Both the position numbers and the translations under genes were made by a program. From NCBI GenBank assembly GCA_963717125.1, contig CAVQVG010000004.1, positions 1-64,000 on the forward strand: DNA of 64,000 nt. Direction: 5' to 3'. A model generated the notes under the pieces. It saw only the letters and a program-made list of their open reading frames with translations, was not told the origin of the DNA and made no database searches. The DNA comes from RYN-230 sp963717125 (GTDB lineage Bacteria > Actinomycetota > Actinomycetes > Streptosporangiales > Streptosporangiaceae). Below are positions 49,140 through 58,431 of this stretch, in pieces. Each line of letters opens with the position of its first letter. The stretch's first letter is position 1.

Positions 49140-50864
49140 TCAGCCCGCCTGGCGATCTATCTTCAGGCTGTGCGTTCCTGGCCGCTGGATCATCGGCTGC
49201 GCGGCACTCGCGTTGAACGACTGGGTGAGCAGGTTGCTCGGGCTGGGCGGCAGCACGCCGTAGAAGCTGTTAGCCATCTCCGCCGTGACCAGGCCCAGTT
49301 CGATGCAGACGGGCTCCTGGTTCAGGGCTGTCAGGCGGGTCGACGCGGCGTAGGTGATGGTGCCCGCGCCGGACGACAGCGTCGTGGTCTGCCCGTTGTC
49401 CGGGCCGACGAGGTTGAGCTGGAAGGCGGTGATAGGCGCCAGCTCTGCCGTGGTGAGCCCAGGAATCCACGTCAAGAGCTGCTTCGTGACGTTCGCCCGG
49501 GTGGTCCCGTCATTATCGACGACGACGTACGTCACGCCAGTGATGTTCCCGCTCGCGTCGTTCTCCAGGGCGATCGTGAGGCGGTATCCGGCGGGCAGCA
49601 CGGAGTTCGGCAACGAGAGCAGGCCAGCGATTTCGACGGGCAGACTCGCGCCAACGGCGTTGAAGTTGTTGACGGCCCCAGAGAGCTCGCCGGAATCCAC
49701 GAACATGACGTACTGCTGGAACGAGGTCGCCTCACCCTGGGGCGAATTCGCGTTCAGCTGGAAACCGAAACCGATGCTGCTCACTATCTCTTCGGTAATC
49801 TCGATGGTGACGGAGACGTCCGTCAGTGGCTGGCAGTTGCTGGCCATCAGGTAGTTGGAATTGCTGCCCAGGCCCGTGGCCGGGGCAGCGGCGGTCCAGG
49901 CGCTGAGGTCCCCGCCCAGGCTGCCCCATCCGCTCCACGCGGTGCCGTCCCAGGCGTTGTGCCGCAAGGCGGCGTCGCTGCTGCCGACGCCGAAGACGTC
50001 CAGCCGGTTGGCGGCCCACGAGACCACCGCGGGCGCGCTCTCGAATACGCCCCCGAGGCTGCCCCATGCGTTCCACGCGGTGCCGTCCCAGGCGTTGTGC
50101 CAGATGGCATCGTCGCTGCCGAGGCCGAACACGTCCAGCCGGTTGGCGGCCCAGGAGGCGACCGCGGGCGGGCTGGCGAAGACACCGCCCAGATCCGTCC
50201 ACCCGGCGCTCCACGCCGTTCCGTCCCAGGCCTTGTGGTACATGGCGTTGTCGAGCCCGATGGCGAAGACGTCCAGCCGGTTGGCGGCCCAGGAGGCGAC
50301 CGCGGGCGGGCTGGTGAAGACACCGCCCAGATCGTCCCATCCGGCGCTCCACGCCGTTCCGTCCCAGGCCTTGTGGTACATGGCGTTGTCGATTCCGAGG
50401 CCGAAGACGTCCAGCCGGTTGGCGGCCCAGGAGACGACCGCGGGCTGGCTACGGAAGATGCCGCCCAGGCTGCCCCATCCGCTCCACGCCGTCCCGTCCC
50501 AGGCGTTGTGCCACATGGCGCTGTCGTTGCCCACCGCGAAGACGTCCAGCCGGTTGGCGGCCCAGGAGACAGCCGCGGGCGGGCTGTCGAAGACGCCGGC
50601 CAGGCTGCCCCATCCATTCCACCCGGTGCCCTCCCAGGCGTTGTGCCAGATGGCGTTGTCGGTGCCGAGCGCGAAGATGTCCAGCCGGTTGGCGGCCCAG
50701 GAGGTGACCGCCGGCGGGGTGTCGAAAGCGCCGCCCAGGCTGCCGGCCCCACTCCAGTCGGTCCCGTTCCAGGCGTCGTGCCAGATGGCGTTGTCGGTGC
50801 CGAGCGCCAGGATGTCCAGCCGGTTGGCGGCCCACGAAGATGGCGCTATCACTTGCATTCTCAT
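49140..50864 (-). CDS. PLL-like seven-bladed beta-propeller lectin with extra C-terminal domain
   Basis: 574 residues. Residues about 10-345 are exactly seven repeats of ~47 residues, each SWAANRLDVFGLGSDDAIWH followed by NAWDGTAWS-W-SLGG-F and PAVV. This is the pattern of the Photorhabdus PLL/fungal-type fucose- and O-methyl-sugar-binding propellers. The remaining 230 residues (SVTIEITEEIVSSIGFGFQL, YVMFVDSGELSG, AGYRLTIALENDASGNITGV) form an unknown beta-rich domain found behind such propellers. No signal peptide is visible, so export may be non-classical. Convergent to the RHS gene. Probably binds fucosylated or methylated glycans. Confidence 0.85.
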   Translation of the reverse strand: MRMQVIAPSSWAANRLDILALGTDNAIWHDAWNGTDWSGAGSLGGAFDTPPAVTSWAANRLDIFALGTDNAIWHNAWEGTGWNGWGSLAGVFDSPPAAVSWAANRLDVFAVGNDSAMWHNAWDGTAWSGWGSLGGIFRSQPAVVSWAANRLDVFGLGIDNAMYHKAWDGTAWSAGWDDLGGVFTSPPAVASWAANRLDVFAIGLDNAMYHKAWDGTAWSAGWTDLGGVFASPPAVASWAANRLDVFGLGSDDAIWHNAWDGTAWNAWGSLGGVFESAPAVVSWAANRLDVFGVGSSDAALRHNAWDGTAWSGWGSLGGDLSAWTAAAPATGLGSNSNYLMASNCQPLTDVSVTIEITEEIVSSIGFGFQLNANSPQGEATSFQQYVMFVDSGELSGAVNNFNAVGASLPVEIAGLLSLPNSVLPAGYRLTIALENDASGNITGVTYVVVDNDGTTRANVTKQLLTWIPGLTTAELAPITAFQLNLVGPDNGQTTTLSSGAGTITYAASTRLTALNQEPVCIELGLVTAEMANSFYGVLPPSPSNLLTQSFNASAAQPMIQRPGTHSLKIDRQAG

Positions 50865-51005
50865 CAGTTACCCCCGGGGTGTGATCGTTGGCTGCCGGAT
50901 CCGGCAGGTACCTGAAGAATCGGCCGCCGGCGCTTAGCGGGCTCTTAATTTCTTCTGCCGGGCGCGGTCGCCCAGCACGGTGTTACCGGTCACCAAGGAG
51001 CGGAA

Positions 51006-51042
51006 CTGGCCCGTGATCCGGCAGCGCCAGATCACGGGCCAG
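51006..51042 (-). terminator. 13-bp perfect hairpin after the propeller gene
   Basis: CTGGCCCGTGATC pairs with GATCACGGGCCAG across an 11-base loop, about 40 bases beyond the reverse-strand stop at 51081. Confidence 0.75.
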
Positions 51043-51080
51043 CTCTCCCCTCCTGCCCCTCCCGGGACCGGGCGGGCCGC

Positions 51081-52304
51081 TCAGCCGTGGCTGAGGACCA
51101 GCCCCTGATCGGCGCTATTGATGCCGACCGCCCACTCGCTGGCCGCGCCGGGCAGGGTGGCGGCCCCGTACAACGGGCTGAAGGTGCCGGCGGTGGGATC
51201 GGTGTCGGCAGTCCAGGTGCTGCCGTTCCAGCGCAGGATCATGCCCTGCGTCACGCCGCCGTTGATGCTCGGCAGGTTGCTGCCCACCGCGTACACGTCG
51301 CTGGCCCCGCGGCCGGCCACACCGGTCAGCCCGGGATAGGCGCCGGGCGTCGGGCTGGGCACGATGCTCCAGGCTGAGCCGTTCCAATGCTCGATCAAGG
51401 TGCTGCCCCCCGGCGCAGAGGTCGCGCCGATGTCCTCACCGACGGCCCAGGCGTTGCCCGCTGAGATATCGGTCACGGCGGCGATCGTCGGTGTGTTGGT
51501 GCCCGGCTGCTGCATCGCCACGACGGACCAGGTAGTGCCGTTGTAGTGCAGCGCCTCGGCGACGGTCGCCCCGGTGGTGGCGTTGACGGATGTCCCGGCC
51601 AGCCAGATGTCCGAGGCCGAGCTGGCCGAGAGTGACTCACCCGAGCCGGCCGAGAAGCCCGTATCCGGGAGCGGCACGGTGCTCCAGGTACTGCCGTTCC
51701 AGTGCTCCAGCAACGCGCCGGTAGCGCCCTCGCCAGCGGCCCAGGCGTTATCCGGGCTCAGGTCCACCACGCCAGTGAGCCGCGCGCCGGAACCGGTGCT
51801 GACCGAGCTGGTGTTCACCGACCAGGCGGTGCCGTTCCAGTGCTCGAGCAGTGTGCTGTCCTGATGGTGCCCGAGCACCTCGAACCCGACCGCCCAGGCG
51901 TCCGTCGCGGTGCTCGCGCTGACCCCGAGCAGCGCCGAGTTCACGCCCAGGGCCGGGGTGCTGATCAGCGACCAGGCGGTGCCGTTCCAGCGGTAGGTCA
52001 CCGGCGGCGGTGGTGCCGCGCCGGCCGCGCCGAACTGCTGCCCGACCGCCCACGCGTTGGTGCTGCTGAGCACGGCCACCCCGTTGAGCTCGGTGTTGGT
52101 CCCGCTGGTCGGCGGGATAGACACCACCGTCCAGCCGGCCGCAGCGAGCGCCGCCGGGGCCAGCAGGGCTGACACGCCGGCCAGCGCGGCGGCGCCGGCC
52201 CACATCGGGTACCGGAATCTGGCCCCGGCACTGCGCTGCGCAGCGTGTTTACGGCGGGGGAAGAACCCCCCGGCCGGTGGTGAACCAGAAGGCGTCACAC
52301 GCAC
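51081..52304 (-). CDS. secreted WAVG/HWNG beta-propeller protein
   Basis: About 407 residues; the GTG at 52304 (or 52298) has AAGGAGG directly upstream, better than the ATG at 52340. A long basic leader precedes the membrane segment (MWAGAAALAGVSALLAPAALAAA), resembling a signal peptide with an extended n-region. The mature part has about seven repeats with NAWAVGQQF- and LLEHWNGTAWS-type motifs, the same family as the gene at 12669-13820. It ends at LVLSHG without an anchor. Extracellular binding protein of unknown ligand. Confidence 0.8.
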   Translation of the reverse strand: MRVTPSGSPPAGGFFPRRKHAAQRSAGARFRYPMWAGAAALAGVSALLAPAALAAAGWTVVSIPPTSGTNTELNGVAVLSSTNAWAVGQQFGAAGAAPPPPVTYRWNGTAWSLISTPALGVNSALLGVSASTATDAWAVGFEVLGHHQDSTLLEHWNGTAWSVNTSSVSTGSGARLTGVVDLSPDNAWAAGEGATGALLEHWNGSTWSTVPLPDTGFSAGSGESLSASSASDIWLAGTSVNATTGATVAEALHYNGTTWSVVAMQQPGTNTPTIAAVTDISAGNAWAVGEDIGATSAPGGSTLIEHWNGSAWSIVPSPTPGAYPGLTGVAGRGASDVYAVGSNLPSINGGVTQGMILRWNGSTWTADTDPTAGTFSPLYGAATLPGAASEWAVGINSADQGLVLSHG

Positions 52305-52495
52305 GTTTCCTCCTTGGGAGCTTGATAGCCAAGCCGTCATACGGAGGATGGGCCGACCCTACTTAGCACCGTCTTAATTCTGCTGGCCCTGCCGGACCTG
52401 GGGCGCGCGCCCGGAAACGGCTGAGCCAGCGGCGCCGGCCGGGCGGGCCGGGGCGGGCTGAGCGCTGGGACCGGTCCGGCCAGGGGAGTGGCGGG

Positions 52496-55400
52496 GTGAA
52501 CGGGGACAGCAGATCATTACGCGTCCAGTTGCTGGGCGCGGTGCGGGCCTGGCGGGGTGAGCAGGAACTGGACCTCGGCGGCCCGCGTCGGCGGGCAGTG
52601 CTCGCGATGCTGGCGCTTCGCGCGGGCCAGACGGTTTCGCGTAGCGAGATCATCGACGGGATGTGGGGCGAGGATCCACCGGCCAGCGCGGTGAACAGCG
52701 TGCATGTCTATGTGGCCGGGCTGCGCCGGGTGCTCGAACCGCGTCGGGCGCGGCGGGCGCCGGGGCAGGTGCTCATGGCCAACGGCCCGGGGTATCTGCT
52801 GCACCTGCAGGATGGCCAGCTGGATGCGGCGGGGCTGGATCAGCACCTGGCCCGGGCGCGGCGGTCATTGGCCGCCGCCGATCTCGCGGCCGCAGCCCGG
52901 TCGCTGGACGCGGCCCTGGGGCTGTGGCAGGGGACCGCGCTGTCCGGCATCCCCGGCCCCTGGGCCGACATCGAGCGGGTCCGGCTGGGCGAGCTCCGGC
53001 TGACCGCCATCGAGGAACGGCTCGAGGTGATGCTGACGCTGGGCTGCCACGACCAGGTGGTGGCGCAGTTGGCCGGGCTGATCCGGGAGCATCCGCTCCG
53101 GGAGCGGCTGCGCGGGCAGCTGATGGTGGCGCTGTACCGCTGCGGCCGCCAGGCCGATGCGCTGGCTGAGTTCGCCGCCGCTCGCCGCCTGCTGGACCGC
53201 GAACTCGGCATCGAGCCCGGCCCGGCGATGCAGCGGCTGCAGCAGCAGATCCTCTCCGCCGATGCGGCCCTCGATCTGCCGCCCGGGCTGGGCTCGCCAC
53301 CAGCCGATCCGGGCATCTCCCCGCCGGAGGCCGGGCCGGCCGGGCCGCGGGCCGCCGCGCCGATCCCGCGGGAACTGCCCGCGGACGTGCAGGCCTTCAC
53401 CGGCCGGATCGCTGAGCTGGCCGAGCTTGACCGGCTGATCGCCGGGGACGGCCAGCCGGGCGAGGCAGGCCTGGAGCATGCCCGGCCCGCGCCGGTGGTG
53501 ATCTCGGCGGTGGCCGGGACCGCCGGGGTCGGCAAGACCACGCTGGCGGTGCGCTGGGCGCACCGGGTCCGTGACCGCTTCCCCGACGGGCAGCTCTATG
53601 TCGACCTGCGTGGCTACGATCCGGATGAACCAGTCGCAGCCGCCGACGCGCTGGCCGGGTTCCTCCGCGCGCTCGGCGTGCCGGGCCAGGACGTCCCGGC
53701 CGACCTCAACGAGCGGGCCGCCCGGTACCGCAGCATGCTGGATGGCCGCCGGATGCTGGTGCTCCTCGACAACGCCGCCGCGGTCGAGCAGGTCCGCCCG
53801 CTGCTGCCCGGCACGCCCGGCTGCGTCGTCGTGGTGACTAGCCGCGACTCGCTGGTGGGGCTGGTCGCCCGGCACGGTGCCCGGCGCCTGGACCTGGACC
53901 TGCTGCCGCCGGCCGATGCGGTCACCCTGCTCCGGACGCTGATCGGCGGGCGGGTGGACGCCGATCCCGGAGCAGCCGCCACACTGGCCGGGCAGTGTGC
54001 CCGGCTGCCGCTGGCCCTGCGGGTGGCCGCCGAGTTCGCCGCGGCCCAGCCGGACCTGACCCTGGCCCAGCTCGCCGGGGAGCTGGCCGGGGAGCAGCGG
54101 CGGCTGGACCTGCTGGAGGCGGGCGGCGATGCCCGCACCGCGGTGCGCGGCGTGTTCTCCTGGTCCTGCCGGCACCTGCCCGCGGACGCGGCCGAGGCGT
54201 TCCGGCTGATCGGCCTGCACCCTGGCCCAGACCTGGACGAGTACGCCGTCGCGGCGCTCACCGGCCGCACTCTCGGCCAGTCCCGCGACCTGCTGGACGT
54301 GCTGGCCCGGGCCAGCCTGATCCGGCCGACTCGGGCCGGCCGCTACGGCATGCATGATCTGCTCCGGGCTTACGCGAGCCAGCTCACCACCTCCGGCGCC
54401 GGCGACGACCGGATGGCGCTGACCCGGCTGTTCGACTACTACCTCGCGGCGGCTACCGGGGCGATGGGCGTCCTGGTTCCCGGGGAAAGCCGTGGCCTGT
54501 CCCGCCCCACGGAGCCGGTCACGCCGCTCCCAGCGCTGGCTGGGCCGGCCGCGGCACGCGCCTGGCTGGATGCTGAACGGGCCACCCTGACGGCGGCCGC
54601 CTACACGGCCACCCGCGGCTGGCCGGGCCACGCAGCGAGCCTGGTGGCCATCGTGTGGCGGCACATCGAGACCGGCGGCCATTACAGCGAGGCGATGAGC
54701 GCCAACACCCGCGCGCTGCAGGCCGCCCGCCAGGCGGGTGACCAGGCTGCTGAGGCCTACGCACTGAACGCCCTGGGCATCGTCGAGCGGCTGGGCCGCA
54801 GTGAGCAGGCCACCACCTATCTCCGTCAGGCGCTGGCGCTGTTCATCGAGATCGGGGATCAGTTCGGGGCCGCCTGCGCGCTGACCAACCTCGGCTCCTG
54901 TGACTGGCGGCAGGGCCGTTACCGGCAGGCGGCCAGGCACCGTCACCAGGCCCTGACGCTGTTCCGCGAGGTCGGCGACTCACTCGGTGAAGCACGTGCC
55001 CTGCAGAGTCTCGGCCTGGCCGAGGCCGTACAGGGCGGTTACCGGGCCGCCGCCGGCCACCTCCGGCAGGCGCTGGCCCTGAACCGGGAACTCGGTGACC
55101 AGTCCAGCGAAGCGCAAGCGCTCGGCAACCTCGGCATGATCGATGGGCACCTGGGCCGCTACCCGGAAGCGGCCGGCCAGCTCCAGCAGGCTATGGCGCT
55201 CTTCCTGGAGATCAGGGACCGGGGCGGGGCAGCCAGGGTGCTGACTGGTCTCGGCTGGGTCGCCTGCCAGCAGCGCCGCTACCCGGAAGCGGACCGTCAC
55301 CACCGGCAGGCGCTGGCGCTGCTGCGTGAGACCGGCAAACGAACCGGGGAGGCCGAGGTGCTCAACGGCCTCGGCGAGGTACTGCTCGCGACCGGTCAGC

Positions 55401-55759
55401 CCGACAAGGCCCGCGCGGAGCACGCCGCGGCCGTGGCCCTGGCCACCCGGTCGGGCAACAAGCACGAGCAGGCGCGGGCCCGCAACGGCCTCGGCGCGGC
55501 GCTGCTCGCCGCTGGCCTGCCCGGCCAGGCCCGGGCGGAGCACGCGGCCGCGCTCACCCTGGCCGGCCAGTCCGGCGACCAGCCCGAGCGGGCACGCGCC
55601 GACGCTGGCCTGGCCGCCGCTTACCAGGCCAGCGGGGAAGATGGCCCGGCGCGCGAACACTGGCGCCGGGCTCTGGCCGGCTACACCTCTCTCGGCCTTC
55701 CCGAAGGCTACGAGGTGACCTCCCGGCTGACCCAGGTACCGGCGAGATCCGCGTCGTAG
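52496..55759 (+). CDS. AfsR/SARP-family transcriptional regulator with NB-ARC and TPR domains
   Basis: 1087 residues from a GTG with AGGGGAG upstream. OmpR-type winged helix (about 10-90: VQLLGAVRAWRGEQELDLGG, SVHVYVAGLRRVLEPRR), bacterial transcriptional activation domain (95-245, ending LLDRELGIEPGPAMQRLQQQIL), an NB-ARC ATPase with Walker A GTAGVGKTTLAVRW near 341 and RMLVLLDNAAAVEQVRPLL as Walker B, then TPRs from about 730 to 1070 (AEAYALNALGIVERLG, QYFGAACALTNLGSCDWRQGRY-type). This is the AfsR architecture that activates secondary metabolism or development genes. No biosynthetic cluster is visible in the window, so its targets lie elsewhere or are the neighbours. Confidence 0.9.
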   Translation: MNGDSRSLRVQLLGAVRAWRGEQELDLGGPRRRAVLAMLALRAGQTVSRSEIIDGMWGEDPPASAVNSVHVYVAGLRRVLEPRRARRAPGQVLMANGPGYLLHLQDGQLDAAGLDQHLARARRSLAAADLAAAARSLDAALGLWQGTALSGIPGPWADIERVRLGELRLTAIEERLEVMLTLGCHDQVVAQLAGLIREHPLRERLRGQLMVALYRCGRQADALAEFAAARRLLDRELGIEPGPAMQRLQQQILSADAALDLPPGLGSPPADPGISPPEAGPAGPRAAAPIPRELPADVQAFTGRIAELAELDRLIAGDGQPGEAGLEHARPAPVVISAVAGTAGVGKTTLAVRWAHRVRDRFPDGQLYVDLRGYDPDEPVAAADALAGFLRALGVPGQDVPADLNERAARYRSMLDGRRMLVLLDNAAAVEQVRPLLPGTPGCVVVVTSRDSLVGLVARHGARRLDLDLLPPADAVTLLRTLIGGRVDADPGAAATLAGQCARLPLALRVAAEFAAAQPDLTLAQLAGELAGEQRRLDLLEAGGDARTAVRGVFSWSCRHLPADAAEAFRLIGLHPGPDLDEYAVAALTGRTLGQSRDLLDVLARASLIRPTRAGRYGMHDLLRAYASQLTTSGAGDDRMALTRLFDYYLAAATGAMGVLVPGESRGLSRPTEPVTPLPALAGPAAARAWLDAERATLTAAAYTATRGWPGHAASLVAIVWRHIETGGHYSEAMSANTRALQAARQAGDQAAEAYALNALGIVERLGRSEQATTYLRQALALFIEIGDQFGAACALTNLGSCDWRQGRYRQAARHRHQALTLFREVGDSLGEARALQSLGLAEAVQGGYRAAAGHLRQALALNRELGDQSSEAQALGNLGMIDGHLGRYPEAAGQLQQAMALFLEIRDRGGAARVLTGLGWVACQQRRYPEADRHHRQALALLRETGKRTGEAEVLNGLGEVLLATGQPDKARAEHAAAVALATRSGNKHEQARARNGLGAALLAAGLPGQARAEHAAALTLAGQSGDQPERARADAGLAAAYQASGEDGPAREHWRRALAGYTSLGLPEGYEVTSRLTQVPARSAS

Positions 55760-55802
55760 CCGCCGAGCCTGTCCTGTCGGTGCCGCGGGTTACGTTTTTC
55801 CC

Positions 55803-56474
55803 ATGGCAATCGCTCGATTCAAAGACCTCTGCCTGGACGCGGGCGACCCGGCCGGGCTCGGCCAGTTCTACGCGGCCGTGCTCGGCCGCACCTGGGAGGC
55901 CGATGACGTCGGCGAGGGCCTGCTGCGCGGGCCGACGCCGGCCCATACGATCTGGGTCAACCGGGTGCCCGAGGCCAAATCCGTCAAGCAGCGGGTCCAC
56001 CTGGACGTGTACGCAAGGGACCTGGCGGGCCTGACGGCGCTCGGCGCGACCGTGCTGGAGCCGCAGCACGGCACGCGTACCTGGACGATCATGGCCGATC
56101 CGGAGGGCGGTGAGTTCTGCGCGTTCCTGCCGGCCGAGGTGCCGGCCGAGCGGCTGCACGGGCTGGAGCTGGACTGCGCCGACGCGGAAGCGCAGGCCCG
56201 CTGGTGGGGCGGGGTCTACGGGGTGGACGTGACCAGGAACGACGGCTGGCTCACCCTGGAGGGCGTGCCCGGCATGCCGATCCGCACCATGGACTTCGCG
56301 CCGGTGCCCGAGCCGAAAACCGTGAAGAACCGGATCCACTGGGATGTCACGGTGCCCGATGTGGCGCCGCTGGTCGAGGCCGGGGCTACCGTGCTGCGCG
56401 AGCCGGACGACGAGATCCGCTGGCACGTGCTGGCCGACCCGGAAGGCAACGAGTTCTGCGCGTTCACCCGGTAA
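55803..56474 (+). CDS. two-domain VOC family protein
   Basis: 223 residues: FKDLCLDAGDPAGLGQFYAAVLG begins the first glyoxalase-like domain, LHGLELDCADAEAQARWWGGVYG the second. Each ends with the LADPEGNEFCAF-type strand that carries the acidic ligand position; the first-position His is not obvious, as in many small-molecule-binding VOC proteins. Starts 43 bases after the AfsR-like gene. Its end overlaps the convergent oxidoreductase gene by 11 bases. Enzyme activity cannot be assigned. Confidence 0.83.
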   Translation: MAIARFKDLCLDAGDPAGLGQFYAAVLGRTWEADDVGEGLLRGPTPAHTIWVNRVPEAKSVKQRVHLDVYARDLAGLTALGATVLEPQHGTRTWTIMADPEGGEFCAFLPAEVPAERLHGLELDCADAEAQARWWGGVYGVDVTRNDGWLTLEGVPGMPIRTMDFAPVPEPKTVKNRIHWDVTVPDVAPLVEAGATVLREPDDEIRWHVLADPEGNEFCAFTR

Positions 56475-57324
56475 CGGGCGGGCCCTGGCGGATCCGCGCC
56501 ATCGCGTCCGACGGCATGCCGCGCCACCAGCCCAGCGCTTCAATCCACCAGGTCAGCCCGGCGTCCAGATAGGGGGCCAGCTGCTTGCCGCCGCGGTCCG
56601 GCGCGGCGCCGTCGGTGCGCCCTTCCAGGGCCACGTCGAACGGGCTGTCCGCGCTGCGCTGCTCGCGGGTGTACCGGAGCACCGCGCGCAGCTCGTCCGG
56701 CGGCATGGTCTCACCCAGGCCGTAGTCCCGATGGGTGGGCATCACCCCATCCCAGCGGGCGGCCCGGCGGAACGGTGCCTGGTTCGGCCAGCGGCCGCCG
56801 CACCAGATGGGAATCCGGGGCCGTTGCACCGGACGTGGCTGCATGGTCACGTCCTCGGCAGTCAGGTACGCACCGTGCACGGTCACCGGCTCCCCGGTCC
56901 ACAGCGCGTCCAGCAGGTGCAGCGACTCGTCCAGCCGCGCGGCCCGTTCCCTGGGCTCCCCGGACTCGCCGAACGCGGTGAACTCCTCGGCCCGCGCGCC
57001 GAGCCCGGCCCCGAACACCAGCCGTCCCCCGGACAGCTGGTCCAGCGTCACCGACTCCCTGGCCACCTTGCCCACCCGGCGGCGGGCCAGCACGTTCACC
57101 AGGATGCCGAGCCTGATCCGGGCGGTCCGCGCGGCCACCGCGGAGATCACCACCACCGGGTCCGCGACGGCCCAGCTCGGGTCGTGCCACAGCTGGTGGT
57201 CCCAGACGAAGAAGCCGTCCCAGCCGTGCTCCTCCGCCGCCACGGCCAGCTCCACCAGCAGCAGTGGGTCGCCAAACGGGCCGACATTGGGCACGCCCAC
57301 CGCACAGCGCGGCATTCCAGTCAT
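56464..57324 (-). CDS. LLM-class F420/FMN-dependent oxidoreductase
   Basis: 286 residues from ATG 57324. Luciferase-like fold: VAAEEHGWDGFFVWDHQLWH, RTARIRLGILVNVLARRRVGKVA, TLDQLSGGRLVFGAGLGARAEEF and RPRIPIWCGGRWP are typical of F420-dependent members of actinomycetes. The substrate is unknown. It is divergent from the small VOC gene at 57412, and convergent with the two-domain VOC gene. Confidence 0.87.
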   Translation of the reverse strand: MTGMPRCAVGVPNVGPFGDPLLLVELAVAAEEHGWDGFFVWDHQLWHDPSWAVADPVVVISAVAARTARIRLGILVNVLARRRVGKVARESVTLDQLSGGRLVFGAGLGARAEEFTAFGESGEPRERAARLDESLHLLDALWTGEPVTVHGAYLTAEDVTMQPRPVQRPRIPIWCGGRWPNQAPFRRAARWDGVMPTHRDYGLGETMPPDELRAVLRYTREQRSADSPFDVALEGRTDGAAPDRGGKQLAPYLDAGLTWWIEALGWWRGMPSDAMARIRQGPPVTG

Positions 57325-57411
57325 GGACCGCACCCTAACCTCCGGAGCGCGGTGAGTTTGCGGCGCCGCGGCCGTCATCTCAGCGGGGACGGTCAGCGAA
57401 AGGAAGAACCC

Positions 57412-57795
57412 ATGGCACTGCCGGTTGTGCACTTCGAGATCATCGGGACGGACCCGGCCAAACTCCGGAGCTACTTCGGCGCGCTGTTCGGCTGGGAGTT
57501 CGACACCAGCGCCCCGGTCGCGGCGGCGGTGTCCGAGCCGGACAACTACGGCTTCGTGAACCGCAACACGACCCCGGACGGGACCGGGATCCCCGGTGGC
57601 GTGGGCGGCGGCGCGGGGTACCCGGGCCAGGTGCTGTTCTACGTCGGCGTGCCCAGCGTCGAGGCCGCGTTGCAGCAGGCCGAGAGGCTGGGCGGGAAGC
57701 GCGTGATGGGCCCCGAGCGGGCGCCGACCGGCCTGGTTGTCGGCCACTTCACCGACCCCGAGGGCAACCTCATCGGGGTGGCCGGCACCGAGTAG
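57412..57795 (+). CDS. single-domain VOC family protein
   Basis: 127 residues from ATG 57412 with AAAGGAAG upstream. LPVVHFEIIGTDPAKLRSYFGALFGWEF starts the domain and GHFTDPEGNLIGVAG ends it. It belongs to the glyoxalase-like/bleomycin-resistance superfamily; the His in VVHFEI and Glu in DPEGN are in the usual ligand positions. A glycine-rich loop lies in the middle. Specific function unknown. Confidence 0.85.
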   Translation: MALPVVHFEIIGTDPAKLRSYFGALFGWEFDTSAPVAAAVSEPDNYGFVNRNTTPDGTGIPGGVGGGAGYPGQVLFYVGVPSVEAALQQAERLGGKRVMGPERAPTGLVVGHFTDPEGNLIGVAGTE

Positions 57796-57801
57796 CAGCG
57801 G

Positions 57802-58254
57802 TCAGGCGCGCTCCATCCCGAACCGGGCCATCAGATCCCGTTCCTCGTCGGGGGAGGGGGGCTGGTCCCGGTGCCACAGCTCGTGCAGCGCGGCGAAGTA
57901 GGCATCCATCGCGGGGGCATGGATCACCAGCAGCCGGGCCGGCCGATCGGACCCGTTGCCGAACGTGTGCGCGGTGCCCCGCGGCACCAGCACGAACCCC
58001 TCCGGCCCGACCGCCAGGTCCTGGTCCCCGACGGTCACCGACACCAGCCCGTCGAGCACGAAGTACGCCTCCGAGCAGTTGGTGTGCCGGTGCGCGGGCG
58101 GGCGGCGGCCGCCGGGCGGCAGCGTGCGCTCCATCAGCGACAGGTCGCCGTCGTCCAGCTCGGCTAGCGCCTTGAAGTTCATGACGCTGCCCCGGGCCGT
58201 GTACCGCGCATGACCCTCGCCCGGGCCCAGCACCTCAGTCACGGCGCAAACCAT
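57802..58254 (-). CDS. cupin-domain protein
   Basis: 150 residues from ATG 58254. Cupin motif 1 is PPAHRHTNCSEAYFVLDGLVSV, with the metal-binding H-x-H and Glu, and motif 2 is VPRGTAHTFGNGSDRPARLLV with the third His. A metal-binding small cupin, possibly an isomerase or dioxygenase. Ends 6 bases from the VOC gene's stop (convergent). The frame upstream to 58584 is not coding-like. Confidence 0.82.
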   Translation of the reverse strand: MVCAVTEVLGPGEGHARYTARGSVMNFKALAELDDGDLSLMERTLPPGGRRPPAHRHTNCSEAYFVLDGLVSVTVGDQDLAVGPEGFVLVPRGTAHTFGNGSDRPARLLVIHAPAMDAYFAALHELWHRDQPPSPDEERDLMARFGMERA

Positions 58255-58431
58255 ACCCTTGCCCAACGCCAGTGCCCGCCCGGTCCTGGCTGGCCGGCCC
58301 GACGTCGCCGCGCTCAGCACGCTGTCTTTCTCCCCGGCGAGCAGCGGGACCGGGAACGGGGCGGCGTTCAGCTCGTCGAGGCCCGGTCCGGGTGCTCGGC
58401 GCGGAACGCCGGGGTGCCACAATGCGGAAGG

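Noticed and set aside
39377..52304. Contractile injection or type VI secretion locus
   Set aside because: No sheath, tube, baseplate or VgrG-like gene accompanies the RHS, LamG and lectin genes; the RHS and LamG proteins have their own signal peptides.
52865..54946. 693-codon reverse frame inside the AfsR-like gene
   Set aside because: Shadow of a verified SARP/NB-ARC frame; no start with a ribosome site and no domain.
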